Source: Phoronis australis
Lineage: Eukaryota; Phoronida; Phoronidae
Length of the DNA stretch: 64,000 bases
Reading direction: 5' to 3'
Assembly (NCBI GenBank): GCA_002633005.1
Contig: NMRA01000015.1
Coordinates: 1,539,671-1,603,670, forward strand
Positions 25,601-29,917 of this stretch are shown here, piece after piece (positions within the stretch are counted from its first letter, which is position 1; the number at the start of each line of letters is the position of its first letter). Position numbers and translations under genes: made by a program. The notes under the pieces are model-generated. The model had not been told where the DNA came from, did not search any database, and saw only the letters and a program-made list of their open reading frames with translations.

Positions 25601-28002
25601 CAGTCTATTTTAGTTAGAGGTGACAAATCCTCTAGCATTCCTGTCAGGGAATGAGCAGAGTATCTGTGTGCAGTAACCCTTCTCCAGCAGGTATTTTTAT
25701 TACTGTCATCTGTGGCATGTGCGTATGTCATGAGTTTAGTGTTTTCAAGTTGACAACACACTTTTCTTTGCTACAAAAGCCAGAGAATGATGCAAGAAAA
25801 TAATGTTGATTTGATTGTTTTTCAGTTAAAAAGCTGTAATGGCAGGGCCCTCAATCCTTCAATTTTGGGGCCAAATATCGGCCTCATTCTCCTCTGAAAA
25901 TGTCCCATCAAGCCCAAAAAATCCTCTTCAAGATTAGAATCACTAGTAACTGACCAATGAGATGACTTGAAATACCAGTTGAGCACAAAACACACCTGGC
26001 AACCACTGTGAAAATGGATCCTTTTACTCAACGTTTACCAGGGGATAGGGGTGCTATTGGTGGTGACAGGGGGAGGGGGGATTTTTCACTTCCTCAAGAA
26101 ATTGGCCACTCAGAAAGCACAGGCACCAATGTCCTAAGGTGAACAAAGGCCTAGAACAGCCAAGGCGAGTGCATGCACACCATCTGGATGTTAGCTCTAC
26201 ATGTTAATATAAGCTGACAAGGTGACCAGCAGAACTATGGTGTCAAGGCCAGGGCTAAATTTGGCAACTCGAAGCTCATCAATGACACCTCAGATTTTGT
26301 TTGGCGACCAGGTAAAAATCCCAAACTGCCACGAAGACATCCAACCAAGTCGGAAGTAGTCTGTCAAAATAAGAATTCACTTGTAATTCGCTTCGAAATC
26401 TAGGATTGTGGTCACCTTTAAAGTTACATTAATAAGATCATCAATGTGCACACAATTTATGCAAATTTTCTGTTCCCATTCAACTGAAAAAAAAACACTG
26501 CTGGGGTTTCCCCAGTTTCAGACAACTTCATTTCCTGTTTGGACACAAGCAATTTTGCCAAGTCGCATATGAGAAGTTGACTGACCCGCATTGCTCCCTA
26601 GCTGTACTTTGACGGCAAGCTAATATTTTTCATTGACAAAACTGTCCCATGACTGTGTAGCTGATTCATCAGCCTAGCTTTGCTTCGGTGTTCACAGCCA
26701 GGTTGTATTCGCTTGGCCTTGTTCTCTCCTTGGAAGTTAGAGATGTACTCGAGTTGTGGATTACCAAACAAATCTACCGGCCCGCTATAGCAGGTACAAG
26801 GGTGATTAATTGTGTGTGAGACGCATCACAAGATGATAATTACCTGATTGGCGGTTCATTGTGGTGTGTAGGCACTTCAAAATACATAACCAACCTAAAT
26901 TTTATGAGTGACTAAATAAGTGTCAGCTGACAAAGTCTGCCATTTTGTCAAACGTGAATCTGACCTTTGACCTAGCTCCATCCAGCCTTCAGCATTCTGG
27001 TCAAAGTAAAATAATTAAAAGCTTAATCTCCTTACAAACTTGTCTCAGTTGCTGTCCTTTAATTATTAATGATTTATTATTCGTCACTAATGCAGCGCCC
27101 TTTTTCATTCAAAGATAGACGTGTGAGTTACCATGAACAGGTAGATGAATTCTAAAACTCTGGGGAGAATAACTGATAAAAGGAATAGCTGGAATCAGCT
27201 CTTGCACAGAAGAAGACGAAAAATTTTCTTCCTCCGAAAGATGACGCTGTTGCGTAAACTTTGATCCTCGTAACACTTACTGAGTAAGCAAAATTATTCC
27301 ATCTGTTAAGACAAATGTTGCATTTCTTTCAACTTAAAATGTTTTTCCATAAGTGTGGGTCGCTTATCTTGCACTTCTGTTGGGTATTCAAATGTCTGTT
27401 CTGCTTTGTGCCTGGCTGAACTGGCCGCCTGACTGAGCACTGAGCAATCAAGCCAGTTGGGAAGTGAAACTGAACGATGAAGTGCGAGAACTGACAACAT
27501 GCACGGTGACTCTAGTCTGTATAAACCGGCGAGCACGCGATGGCTTTGTAATGTGGATTTTTTAATTAAAATCTGGAAATGTTCCTTGCTGGTAATAAAT
27601 TTCTCAGATTTACTACGAATTGAAAGCAAGTGATATTTTGCTTGGAATTGAACTATTTTAAATATCTTGTGAATTAGAAGTAGGTCAATTGTAGACTGTG
27701 ACCACTATCTCTAGTACTAGTAGTAGCAGGCAACACGTAGCCCCTTGGTTGGCCGGTTAGGGGCTACAATACTTCCCATCGCTTTCTGTACGAATTTCGT
27801 CCTGTGTATGGGGTAGGCCAAATCTGGTCACTGATTGAGAGTTTTCACTTCTTCAAAAATACATTCTACACTTAAAACTATGACTTAAAAAGCGCTTACA
27901 TTCTTCAGTGTTCCTTTCTACTTCTACACATATGTTCGATGAAGTACAGCTACTACAGTCAAGGTAACTTTGGCGAAGAATTCCAACTCCACTTTTGGTC
28001 AT
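1697..28002 (-). CDS. ATP13A3-like: P5B-type ATPase, ATP13A2/ATP13A3-like (3' end beyond left edge)
   Basis: Spliced gene on the minus strand. Coding exons 5' to 3': 27900-28002, 24670-24932, 23568-23626, 22867-22960, 21663-21742, 20603-20680, 20037-20106, 19280-19414, 18681-18750, 17359-17490, 15409-15570, 14931-15088, 14070-14258, 13306-13367, 12342-12486, 11229-11339, 9574-9727, 8223-8343, 7729-7853, 7130-7419, 5287-5409, 3512-3621, 1697-1793. They sum to 977 codons with every phase consistent. Visible motifs: N-terminal hydrophobic hairpin (exon 2), LVPGDV and the TGES actuator loop (split 17359/15570), PPALPA in M4 (the P5B signature, exon 13), [12 protein letters not shown] phosphorylation site (split 14070/13367), KGAPE nucleotide-binding motif, VMVTGDN, MSPDQK and GDGANDCG hinge. 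Family members are known as late-endosomal/lysosomal polyamine transporters. Usual length is about 1180-1230 aa, so roughly the last 200 residues are outside the window. Exon 3 and the start exon are the least certain. Whether it is closer to ATP13A2 or ATP13A3 cannot be decided by eye. Confidence 0.93.
1880..3000. repeat. Degenerate dispersed repeat with CACTAGGGGG motifs (left copy)
   Basis: Starts with the same lead (caagagcaacg.ggagcgttgatatgc) as the block at 57129 in the PLOD intron. It contains repeated phrases found there: 'tgccactagggggtgccac' near 2208, 'ctactaggaggcg' near 2370, 'cactaggaggcgccac' near 2590, 'gtcgtcatc.gt..tcttcacaa' and 'ccaaattt.a..agatcc'. This is a long degenerate repeat family in two separate genes' introns. 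I see no protein-coding capacity. Confidence 0.75.
3118..3230. repeat. Dispersed ~110-bp repeat ('ctaaaat.tgggac..caaaa'), copy 1
   Basis: Shares with 13445-13545 the order 'tttctaaaatatgggatatcaaaa...aaattcttTgattcggaagtttgggacatggg.gattt.agcattcat'. Both copies lie in ATP13A introns in the same orientation. No TIR or coding content is visible. Confidence 0.5.
3512..3621 (-). CDS. ATP13A exon ALKTAHAG...CVPTVVR
   Basis: 110-bp exon with acceptor CACCACAG and donor GTAAGT. It reads [20 protein letters not shown], then PFTSKTP and CVPTVVR, and ends in phase 2 to join the M5 exon at 1793 ([19 protein letters not shown]). The acceptor and first 27 exon bases are also present in a 92-bp tandem duplicate just upstream in the intron (3687-3778). 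Confidence 0.92.
3595..3778 (-). repeat. 92-bp tandem duplication spanning a splice acceptor
   Basis: 3595-3686 and 3687-3778 are essentially identical. Each copy contains the first 27 bases of the ATP13A exon at 3512-3621, its CACCACAG acceptor and about 65 bases of upstream intron. The near identity implies a recent event. The outer copy offers a decoy acceptor followed by only 27 exon bases. Confidence 0.9.
4345..5286 (-). repeat. 30-32 bp minisatellite built from the GDGAND exon end and its splice donor (contains a 643-N gap)
   Basis: Tandem units flank the assembly gap 4500-5142. On the minus strand each unit carries a GGGGACAGGGCTAATGACTG-like core, then TGGG and TTAAG. This is the last part of the hinge exon followed by a slightly altered donor (GTTAAG instead of GTAAGT). 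The left block is 30 bp per unit (a 2-bp loss), which keeps a frame open by periodicity; the right block is mostly 32 bp. One unit near 5185-5193 has a perfect GAG|GTAAGTG donor. The array probably caused the gap, so its true length is unknown. Confidence 0.9.
4500..5142. other. Assembly gap (643 N)
   Basis: Run of N inside the minisatellite. Frames reported across it carry no information. Confidence 1.
5287..5409 (-). CDS. ATP13A hinge exon (MSPDQK...GDGANDCG)
   Basis: 41-codon phase-0 exon reading [16 protein letters not shown] and ending [12 protein letters not shown] at a GGG|GTAAGT donor. It encodes the magnesium-binding GDGAND hinge of the P domain. The next exon (3621 downwards) begins ALKTAHAG, restoring the family's [11 protein letters not shown]. 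The last ~24 bases of the exon plus the donor are the template of the minisatellite that follows immediately (4345-5286). Confidence 0.93.
6225..6375. repeat. ~39-bp minisatellite, interrupted by an inserted retroelement
   Basis: About three to four units of 'gacaaaatg.ncagggac.tcatgaaagt.ggcaattac' lie here. A further unit, 'acagggacttcatgaaagttgtcaattac', occurs at about 6987-7015 on the far side of the Penelope-like fragment. The simplest reading is that the retroelement inserted into the array. The array lies in the intron after exon 7130-7419. Confidence 0.7.
6375..6650 (-). mobile_element. Penelope-like element reverse-transcriptase fragment
   Basis: The minus-strand frame 6360-6650 reads [20 protein letters not shown], later [20 protein letters not shown] and [20 protein letters not shown]. 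This is the RT fingers/palm region of Penelope-like elements (LPK.HK...RPIVS..., SPLVG...HVK.., S.DV.SLFT.VP...AL). The D of S-Y-D-V is the first catalytic aspartate. The YxDD box is absent, so the fragment is truncated. Confidence 0.8.
6655..6905 (+). mobile_element. Penelope-like GIY-YIG endonuclease C-terminal fragment, opposite orientation to the RT
   Basis: On the plus strand the sequence reads [20 protein letters not shown], then [20 protein letters not shown]. This matches the C-terminal end of the GIY-YIG nuclease of Penelope-like elements (WF.RGVKE.IY.R...SLNR..G.R..L...W). Because the RT piece (6375-6650) is on the minus strand, the element is internally inverted, as is common for Penelope-like insertions. 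Confidence 0.65.
8495..8690. repeat. Short dispersed element ('ttaggaggggg...atatcctagatccaccactgg')
   Basis: Left part has G-rich 'atttaggagggggaccagggg' then 'ccccccttgcctgccgacaaaaataaa'; right end is 'gatatcctagatccaccactgg'. The same ends bracket the block at 62960-63650, which is longer. Probably an internally deleted copy of the same non-autonomous element, in the intron between ATP13A exons 9574-9727 and 8223-8343. Confidence 0.6.
9010..9240. repeat. 24-bp minisatellite
   Basis: About nine to ten units of 'cagacagatgaccaaggccctgtc' with few changes. 24 is a multiple of three, so both strands show long artificial frames. Intronic, about 330 bp downstream of exon 9574-9727 in gene direction. 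Confidence 0.92.
10531..10629 (-). CDS. ATP13A exon 16b (duplicated, probably alternative, N-domain exon)
   Basis: After a strong acceptor (TTTTTCTCTCGTAG) the sequence reads [20 protein letters not shown] and continues RPC. It is clearly homologous to exon 16a: LEE, FDS.MPT.VRP and a DS further on are shared. A GTGCAC donor after 33 codons makes it 99 bp and phase 0 on both sides, so it could replace or follow exon 16a without a frameshift. The GTGCAC donor is weaker than that of 16a. The open frame and preserved protein identity argue against a dead copy, but use in transcripts is unproven. Confidence 0.7.
11229..11339 (-). CDS. ATP13A exon 16a (N-domain segment, copy a)
   Basis: Phase-0 exon of 37 codons between a pyrimidine-rich acceptor ending GTGTAG and a CAG|GTGAAG donor. 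It reads [20 protein letters not shown] and continues RPP. It joins the previous exon (ends FLSTNW) and the next (starts [11 protein letters not shown]) exactly as the family aligns, and LEE...MPTVVRPP matches vertebrate ATP13A3. A second version of the exon lies 600 bp further downstream in the gene (10531-10629). Confidence 0.85.
11360..11720. repeat. Degenerate short-period repeat ('gaacactgt.tgttcaatac')
   Basis: Many diverged copies of an approximately 20-25 bp phrase 'atgaacactgtatgttcaatac' occur just upstream, in gene direction, of exon 16a. Period and copy number are unclear because the units are eroded. Confidence 0.6.
12118..12315. repeat. 29-bp minisatellite with GATATC cores, starting ~20 bp after a splice donor
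   Basis: Seven or so units of 'taagatatcactaa(a/g)tacaatatctaagt', one expanded by 'ttatat' and one truncated. On the minus strand the array begins about 20 bases after the donor of exon 12342-12486. Confidence 0.9.
12342..12486 (-). CDS. ATP13A N-domain exon (MATCHSLT...GDPLDLKMF)
   Basis: Reads [20 protein letters not shown], then [20 protein letters not shown] and ends KMFLSTNW at a TGG|GTAAGT donor. The 1-base carry fits the previous exon, giving ...LQGR-R-FLHNF. ATCHSLT and GDPLDLKMF are conserved in P5B ATPases. The acceptor ATTGAAG is modest. Confidence 0.9.
12760..13255. mobile_element. Possible degenerate transposon, CpG-richer than surroundings
   Basis: This block is richer in CG than the flanking intron. 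It repeats 'cgcggaaatttt' near both ends (about 12788 and 13145-13240) and ends 'gtttccgtggaaaattccaagccctg', which resembles the end of hAT-like elements. Short frames are open on both strands, but I recognise no transposase motif and could not match a left terminus or target duplication. Confidence 0.35.
13440..13545. repeat. Dispersed ~110-bp repeat, copy 2
   Basis: Second copy of the element at 3118-3230, sitting about 70 bp upstream (in gene direction) of the acceptor of exon 13306-13367. It begins with a short internal duplication of 'gtttgggacagtctctaaa'. Confidence 0.5.
14590..14930 (-). repeat. Degenerate 45-55 bp repeat carrying copies of a splice donor
   Basis: The exon 14931-15088 ends ATGATATCACTTAAT|GTAAGT. 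The same junction recurs 55 bp further into the intron at 14870-14903 (donor at 14870-14875 intact). More eroded units with GTAAGT- or GTAAG-like cores follow near 14800, 14760, 14705 and 14680. The exon end and donor therefore belong to the repeat unit. Confidence 0.75.
15838..16599 (-). mobile_element. 762-bp TIR element with 6-bp target duplication and zinc-finger ORF
   Basis: The 13-bp terminal repeat CAGAGCTGCCTAC at 15838-15850 is matched perfectly by its inverse GTAGGCAGCTCTG at 16587-16599. The direct repeat CTAAAC flanks both sides (15832-15837, 16600-16605). Inside, minus strand 15872-16168 encodes [20 protein letters not shown] followed by [20 protein letters not shown] and [11 protein letters not shown]. 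This resembles the TTF/BED-like zinc finger at the start of hAT-family transposases, although the second Cys of the usual CxxC is Ser. No transposase core is present, so the element is non-autonomous. Class is inferred from CAG-start TIRs and the finger; a 6-bp duplication is short for hAT. Confidence 0.8.
16985..17352. repeat. 27-bp minisatellite abutting a splice donor
   Basis: About 13 units of 'gtgtcactaggagaggtgactaccact' (one unit short by 3 bp), ending only a few bases from the donor (17353-17358) of ATP13A exon 17359-17490. The 27-bp period is divisible by three and produces long spurious frames on both strands. Confidence 0.95.
17911..18175 (+). repeat. 18-bp tandem array derived from the A box of a tRNA-related SINE
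   Basis: About 12 units of 'gtctagtggtacagtgcg'. The last unit leads into 'gtaagccttacactcagacggtcactGGTTCAAATCTcactacactg'. The repeat unit itself is a tRNA A-box-like stretch (TGGTCTAGTGGTA) and GGTTCAAATCT at 18158-18168 is a B box at the right kind of position. The reading is one tRNA-derived SINE head whose A-box segment has been tandemly amplified. Confidence 0.75.
19735..20010. repeat. Degenerate ~60-bp tandem repeat downstream of a splice donor
   Basis: About four diverged units contain 'atgaacactgct.ataccattcaatatcaacaa...tgaatat.a.gtattc'. In gene direction the array starts roughly 25-30 bp after the donor of exon 20037-20106. Confidence 0.6.
21275..21345 (+). mobile_element. Possible Penelope/retroelement 3'-terminal motif
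   Basis: 'acacctgaagatgaccacagaaataagtgaccgaaacatcgggtcaatg' reads TPEDDHRNK then stop then PKHRVNV. A TPEDD..N...KH-type string and its 'ctgaagatga...cgaaac.tcg' DNA recur at ends of Penelope-like and related elements in marine invertebrates. I see no further element sequence next to it. Confidence 0.3.
24395..24468. repeat. 13-bp perfect inverted repeat (foldback)
   Basis: GGGCGTCCAAATG at 24395-24407 and CATTTGGACGCCC at 24456-24468, separated by 48 bp. A related 'gggcgtccatgat' occurs at about 24063. This suggests a small foldback or TIR element remnant in the intron between ATP13A exons 2 and 3. Confidence 0.6.
24933..27899. other. ATP13A intron 1 (no further genes seen)
   Basis: Three kilobases without recognisable coding exons. 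Short frames here (for example 27306-27629 and 25822-26031, minus) have no family resemblance and no splice-phase support. Two symmetric sites stand out: the palindromic CTGGGGTTTCCCCAG near 26500, which contains a kB-like GGGGTTTCCC, and the hairpin at 27737-27767. Confidence 0.5.
27737..27767. repeat. Hairpin GTAGCCCC...GGGGCTAC
   Basis: 8-bp perfect arms with a 15-nt loop, 130 bp downstream of the ATP13A exon-1 donor. Function unknown; too short for a typical miRNA precursor. Confidence 0.5.
27900..28002 (-). CDS. Proposed first coding exon of the ATP13A-like gene
   Basis: Starts at ATG 28002 in a favourable context (A at -3) and reads 34 codons beginning [13 protein letters not shown]. 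It ends one base into a codon at a GTAAGC donor. That phase fits the acceptor at 24932, whose exon has no in-frame ATG before the first membrane segment and so needs an upstream start. The N-terminal tail is poorly conserved in this family, so support comes from phase, Kozak context and position next to the divergent MKKS promoter. Intron 1 is then about 3 kb. Confidence 0.55.
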
Positions 28003-29015
28003 CGTTGACTTTTTCACCACGCAAGCGATAACCACAAAGTATTTCAACTTCAACTGAGTCACGTGAGTTAGGTAAAGGCTTGCGCGAGAGTGAGCAAAGC
28101 GTGTGATGCTGGCCCGCGTGACTTGCAAAATAGCCTGGGAAGGTATCAAGTGAAATTTGTAAGATTGGTGTCCTTTGGACTTTTTATTCGTCAACATGCG
28201 TGATTTCACGTAACTCCCTCAAAATGGCACCCGGTAAAAGAAACTCGAGCAAACCGCGACAGATTTTCATCGATTTGTTCAAATTATCTTGATTGAATCG
28301 TCTCCAGACTTATTGTATGTGTTAATTATAACTCCATGTGCATATATGCATTTTTCATTTGATTTTATTTCCTGTATTTTGAAATTCGTAACTTTTTGTG
28401 GGGATGTACTATCGCCCCTGTATGCCTGCGGCATCCAGGGTGATGTAATTGCCTACGTCTAGCTTGCCAGTAGGGATGGCGGTCACTGTCTAAGTCAAAA
28501 AGTGACACTCAATTTCATGGTTCGACAGATTTTTATTTCACTACTTCTTGTAATACATTAAAGCTACACGTTGCTGTATATGTGTATCATGCAGCTTTGT
28601 ACTAAGGCTTCGATGACACAGATCCCATGTATGTTGGAAGATTTTCTTCTAATTACGGTACGACTTGCCCTGGCTTAACTATCAAAGTCTTGTCACTATA
28701 TGTAGCTTTTTTGAGCATAGAGGGACTCGTATAAATACCGTACTTTGGCAATCCGGATTTCTTTATAATGGGTTCCTTCCTTCATCAATGAAATTGTTGA
28801 GGTAGCCATTGTTCAATAAAGATAGTTTAATTTTGGATTTGGTGGCAATTCTAAAATACTGGACATATCGGCAATTGAAGTACCACAAATTTCTTGATGA
28901 AGGTTAACATGTACACTACAATGAGAAATTTGCTGCACATTAGGCTTTTTTAGCATTGTATTCCTACAATTTGCCCCATTGTCACTAACACTGTTTTGAC
29001 CAATTTTCTTTGCAG
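28003..29015. promoter_or_regulatory. Head-to-head intergenic region of ATP13A-like and MKKS
   Basis: About 1 kb separates the proposed ATP13A ATG (28002, minus) from the first MKKS-leader ORF (29018, plus), so the two genes may share a bidirectional promoter. I see no TATA box in a convincing place. The region must also hold a 5' exon of MKKS, because the leader ORF follows a TTTCTTTGCAG acceptor at 29015. A plus-strand ATG at 28224 followed by 22 codons, with a GGTAAA donor-like site after MAP, could be that first exon, but this is speculative. A near-perfect hairpin sits at 28416-28440. Confidence 0.5.
28416..28440. repeat. 11-bp-arm hairpin in the divergent promoter/leader region
   Basis: CCCTGTATGCC, loop TGC, GGCATCCAGGG: eleven-base arms with one mismatch. 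If transcribed as part of the MKKS leader it would form a stable stem upstream of the small ORFs. Confidence 0.55.
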
Positions 29016-29017
29016 AT

Positions 29018-29260
29018 ATGGACAAGTTGACCAGCTTTGCTAAACGCAATATTGTCGCTTTAGTGTGTGTCCCTTCAATCATTGCTATTCACTACTACTG
29101 GTATAAAATTCAATACAACCCTGTACTCGTTCCTGAAAAACAACGCAAGCTACGTATCTTTGGCTACAGTGTTCAAAAGGATACCATCGGTGAATTTGAA
29201 GGGCGTTGGGGAAAACTTGTTGATACAGTTGAAAAAGATAAAAAGCCGGATAAAAGTTAG
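29018..29260 (+). CDS. MKKS upstream ORF 1 (80-aa small membrane peptide)
   Basis: Begins two bases after a TTTCTTTGCAG acceptor, reads MDKLTSFAKRNIVALVCVPS, and ends with a lysine-rich DKKPDKS tail and TAG. A basic N-terminus precedes one hydrophobic segment (about residues 11-28), followed by a charged soluble tail: the form of a small mitochondrial or ER membrane protein. It lies 48 bases before a second small ORF and about 900 bases before the MKKS ATG, on the same strand. Human MKKS is known to have leader ORFs encoding small mitochondrial peptides; homology of this peptide to them is inferred from position and architecture. No paralogue is recognised by eye. Confidence 0.75.
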   Translation: MDKLTSFAKRNIVALVCVPSIIAIHYYWYKIQYNPVLVPEKQRKLRIFGYSVQKDTIGEFEGRWGKLVDTVEKDKKPDKS

Positions 29261-29308
29261 AATCTGATTTGGTGTAGGACGTATAAATAAACTATATTGT
29301 TTGCAAAG

Positions 29309-29482
29309 ATGTCGTTTTGGATGAACACCTCCAATTTTGTGAGTCGCAACAAGTTAGTGTCATTTGCAATCATCTTTGGTGCTATCTACTTTGGTTCCTA
29401 TCCCTTCAAGTCAACTGAAATTTCTCTGGGGAAGGACAGGGCTGAGGAAATGAAGAAAACAAAGCAGGTATTGGCTTCATAG
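29309..29482 (+). CDS. MKKS upstream ORF 2 (57-aa small membrane peptide)
   Basis: ATG at 29309 (AAG ATG T, A at -3) reads MSFWMNTSNFVSRNKLVSFA, then a hydrophobic run IIFGAIYFGSYPF, then a charged tail ending EEMKKTKQVLAS and TAG if unspliced. A CAG|GTATTG donor lies at 29467/29468. If it is joined to the MKKS acceptor at 29907 the peptide instead ends KKTKQK with a TAG (29910-29912) five bases before the MKKS ATG. Either way it is a single-pass peptide with a basic N-terminal part, compatible with mitochondrial targeting. The transcript would be functionally tricistronic. Confidence 0.72.
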   Translation: MSFWMNTSNFVSRNKLVSFAIIFGAIYFGSYPFKSTEISLGKDRAEEMKKTKQVLAS

Positions 29483-29838
29483 AATTGTGTATCTCTTTGG
29501 CAAACACGTTGCTGTTATAGAGAAGGCAAATTGAAGACGTCTAGGGCTTTTTGTCCACCTTGTGGCAACTTTATTTTTTTTGTTAATTTAGCATTTGAAA
29601 AACTTGAAAACGTATCCAAAGATTTGGACATTATTTTGTTTTGCTTTAGGGCGGTTTATGGAACGTTATGCCAACAATGTTTACCATTTCTGACAGTGAG
29701 TAACAGCACTTACTGGCAGTTAGTCCATTATTCAGTAAAGAATGAAATAGCTTGTAATTTGGTGTTTGTGATATACCAATGCTTTGTGGTGCTGTTGTAA
29801 TGAACTGAATTTGTTTTAAATATTTCCTGGAACAAATT

Positions 29839-29844
29839 AATAAA
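29839..29844 (+). terminator. Poly(A) signal between the small ORFs and MKKS
   Basis: AATAAA lies about 360 bp after the end of small ORF 2 and 63 bp before the MKKS acceptor (29906/29907), inside the intron. Use of this site would give a short mRNA encoding only the two small peptides; splicing 29467 to 29907 would remove it and give the long MKKS mRNA. Human MKKS is reported to have alternative poly(A) sites with this effect. Confidence 0.6.
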
Positions 29845-29917
29845 ATGCATTCAAAGTCAACGCAAATGTCTTAATTGTTGCTTCAGTATCCAGTGTTTAA
29901 TTTCAGAAATAGTGAAA

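Noticed and set aside
27306-28209. Longer minus-strand ORFs as extra genes
   Set aside because: Only 27900-28002 has a start in good context, a donor and the correct phase to ATP13A exon 2; the rest resembles nothing.
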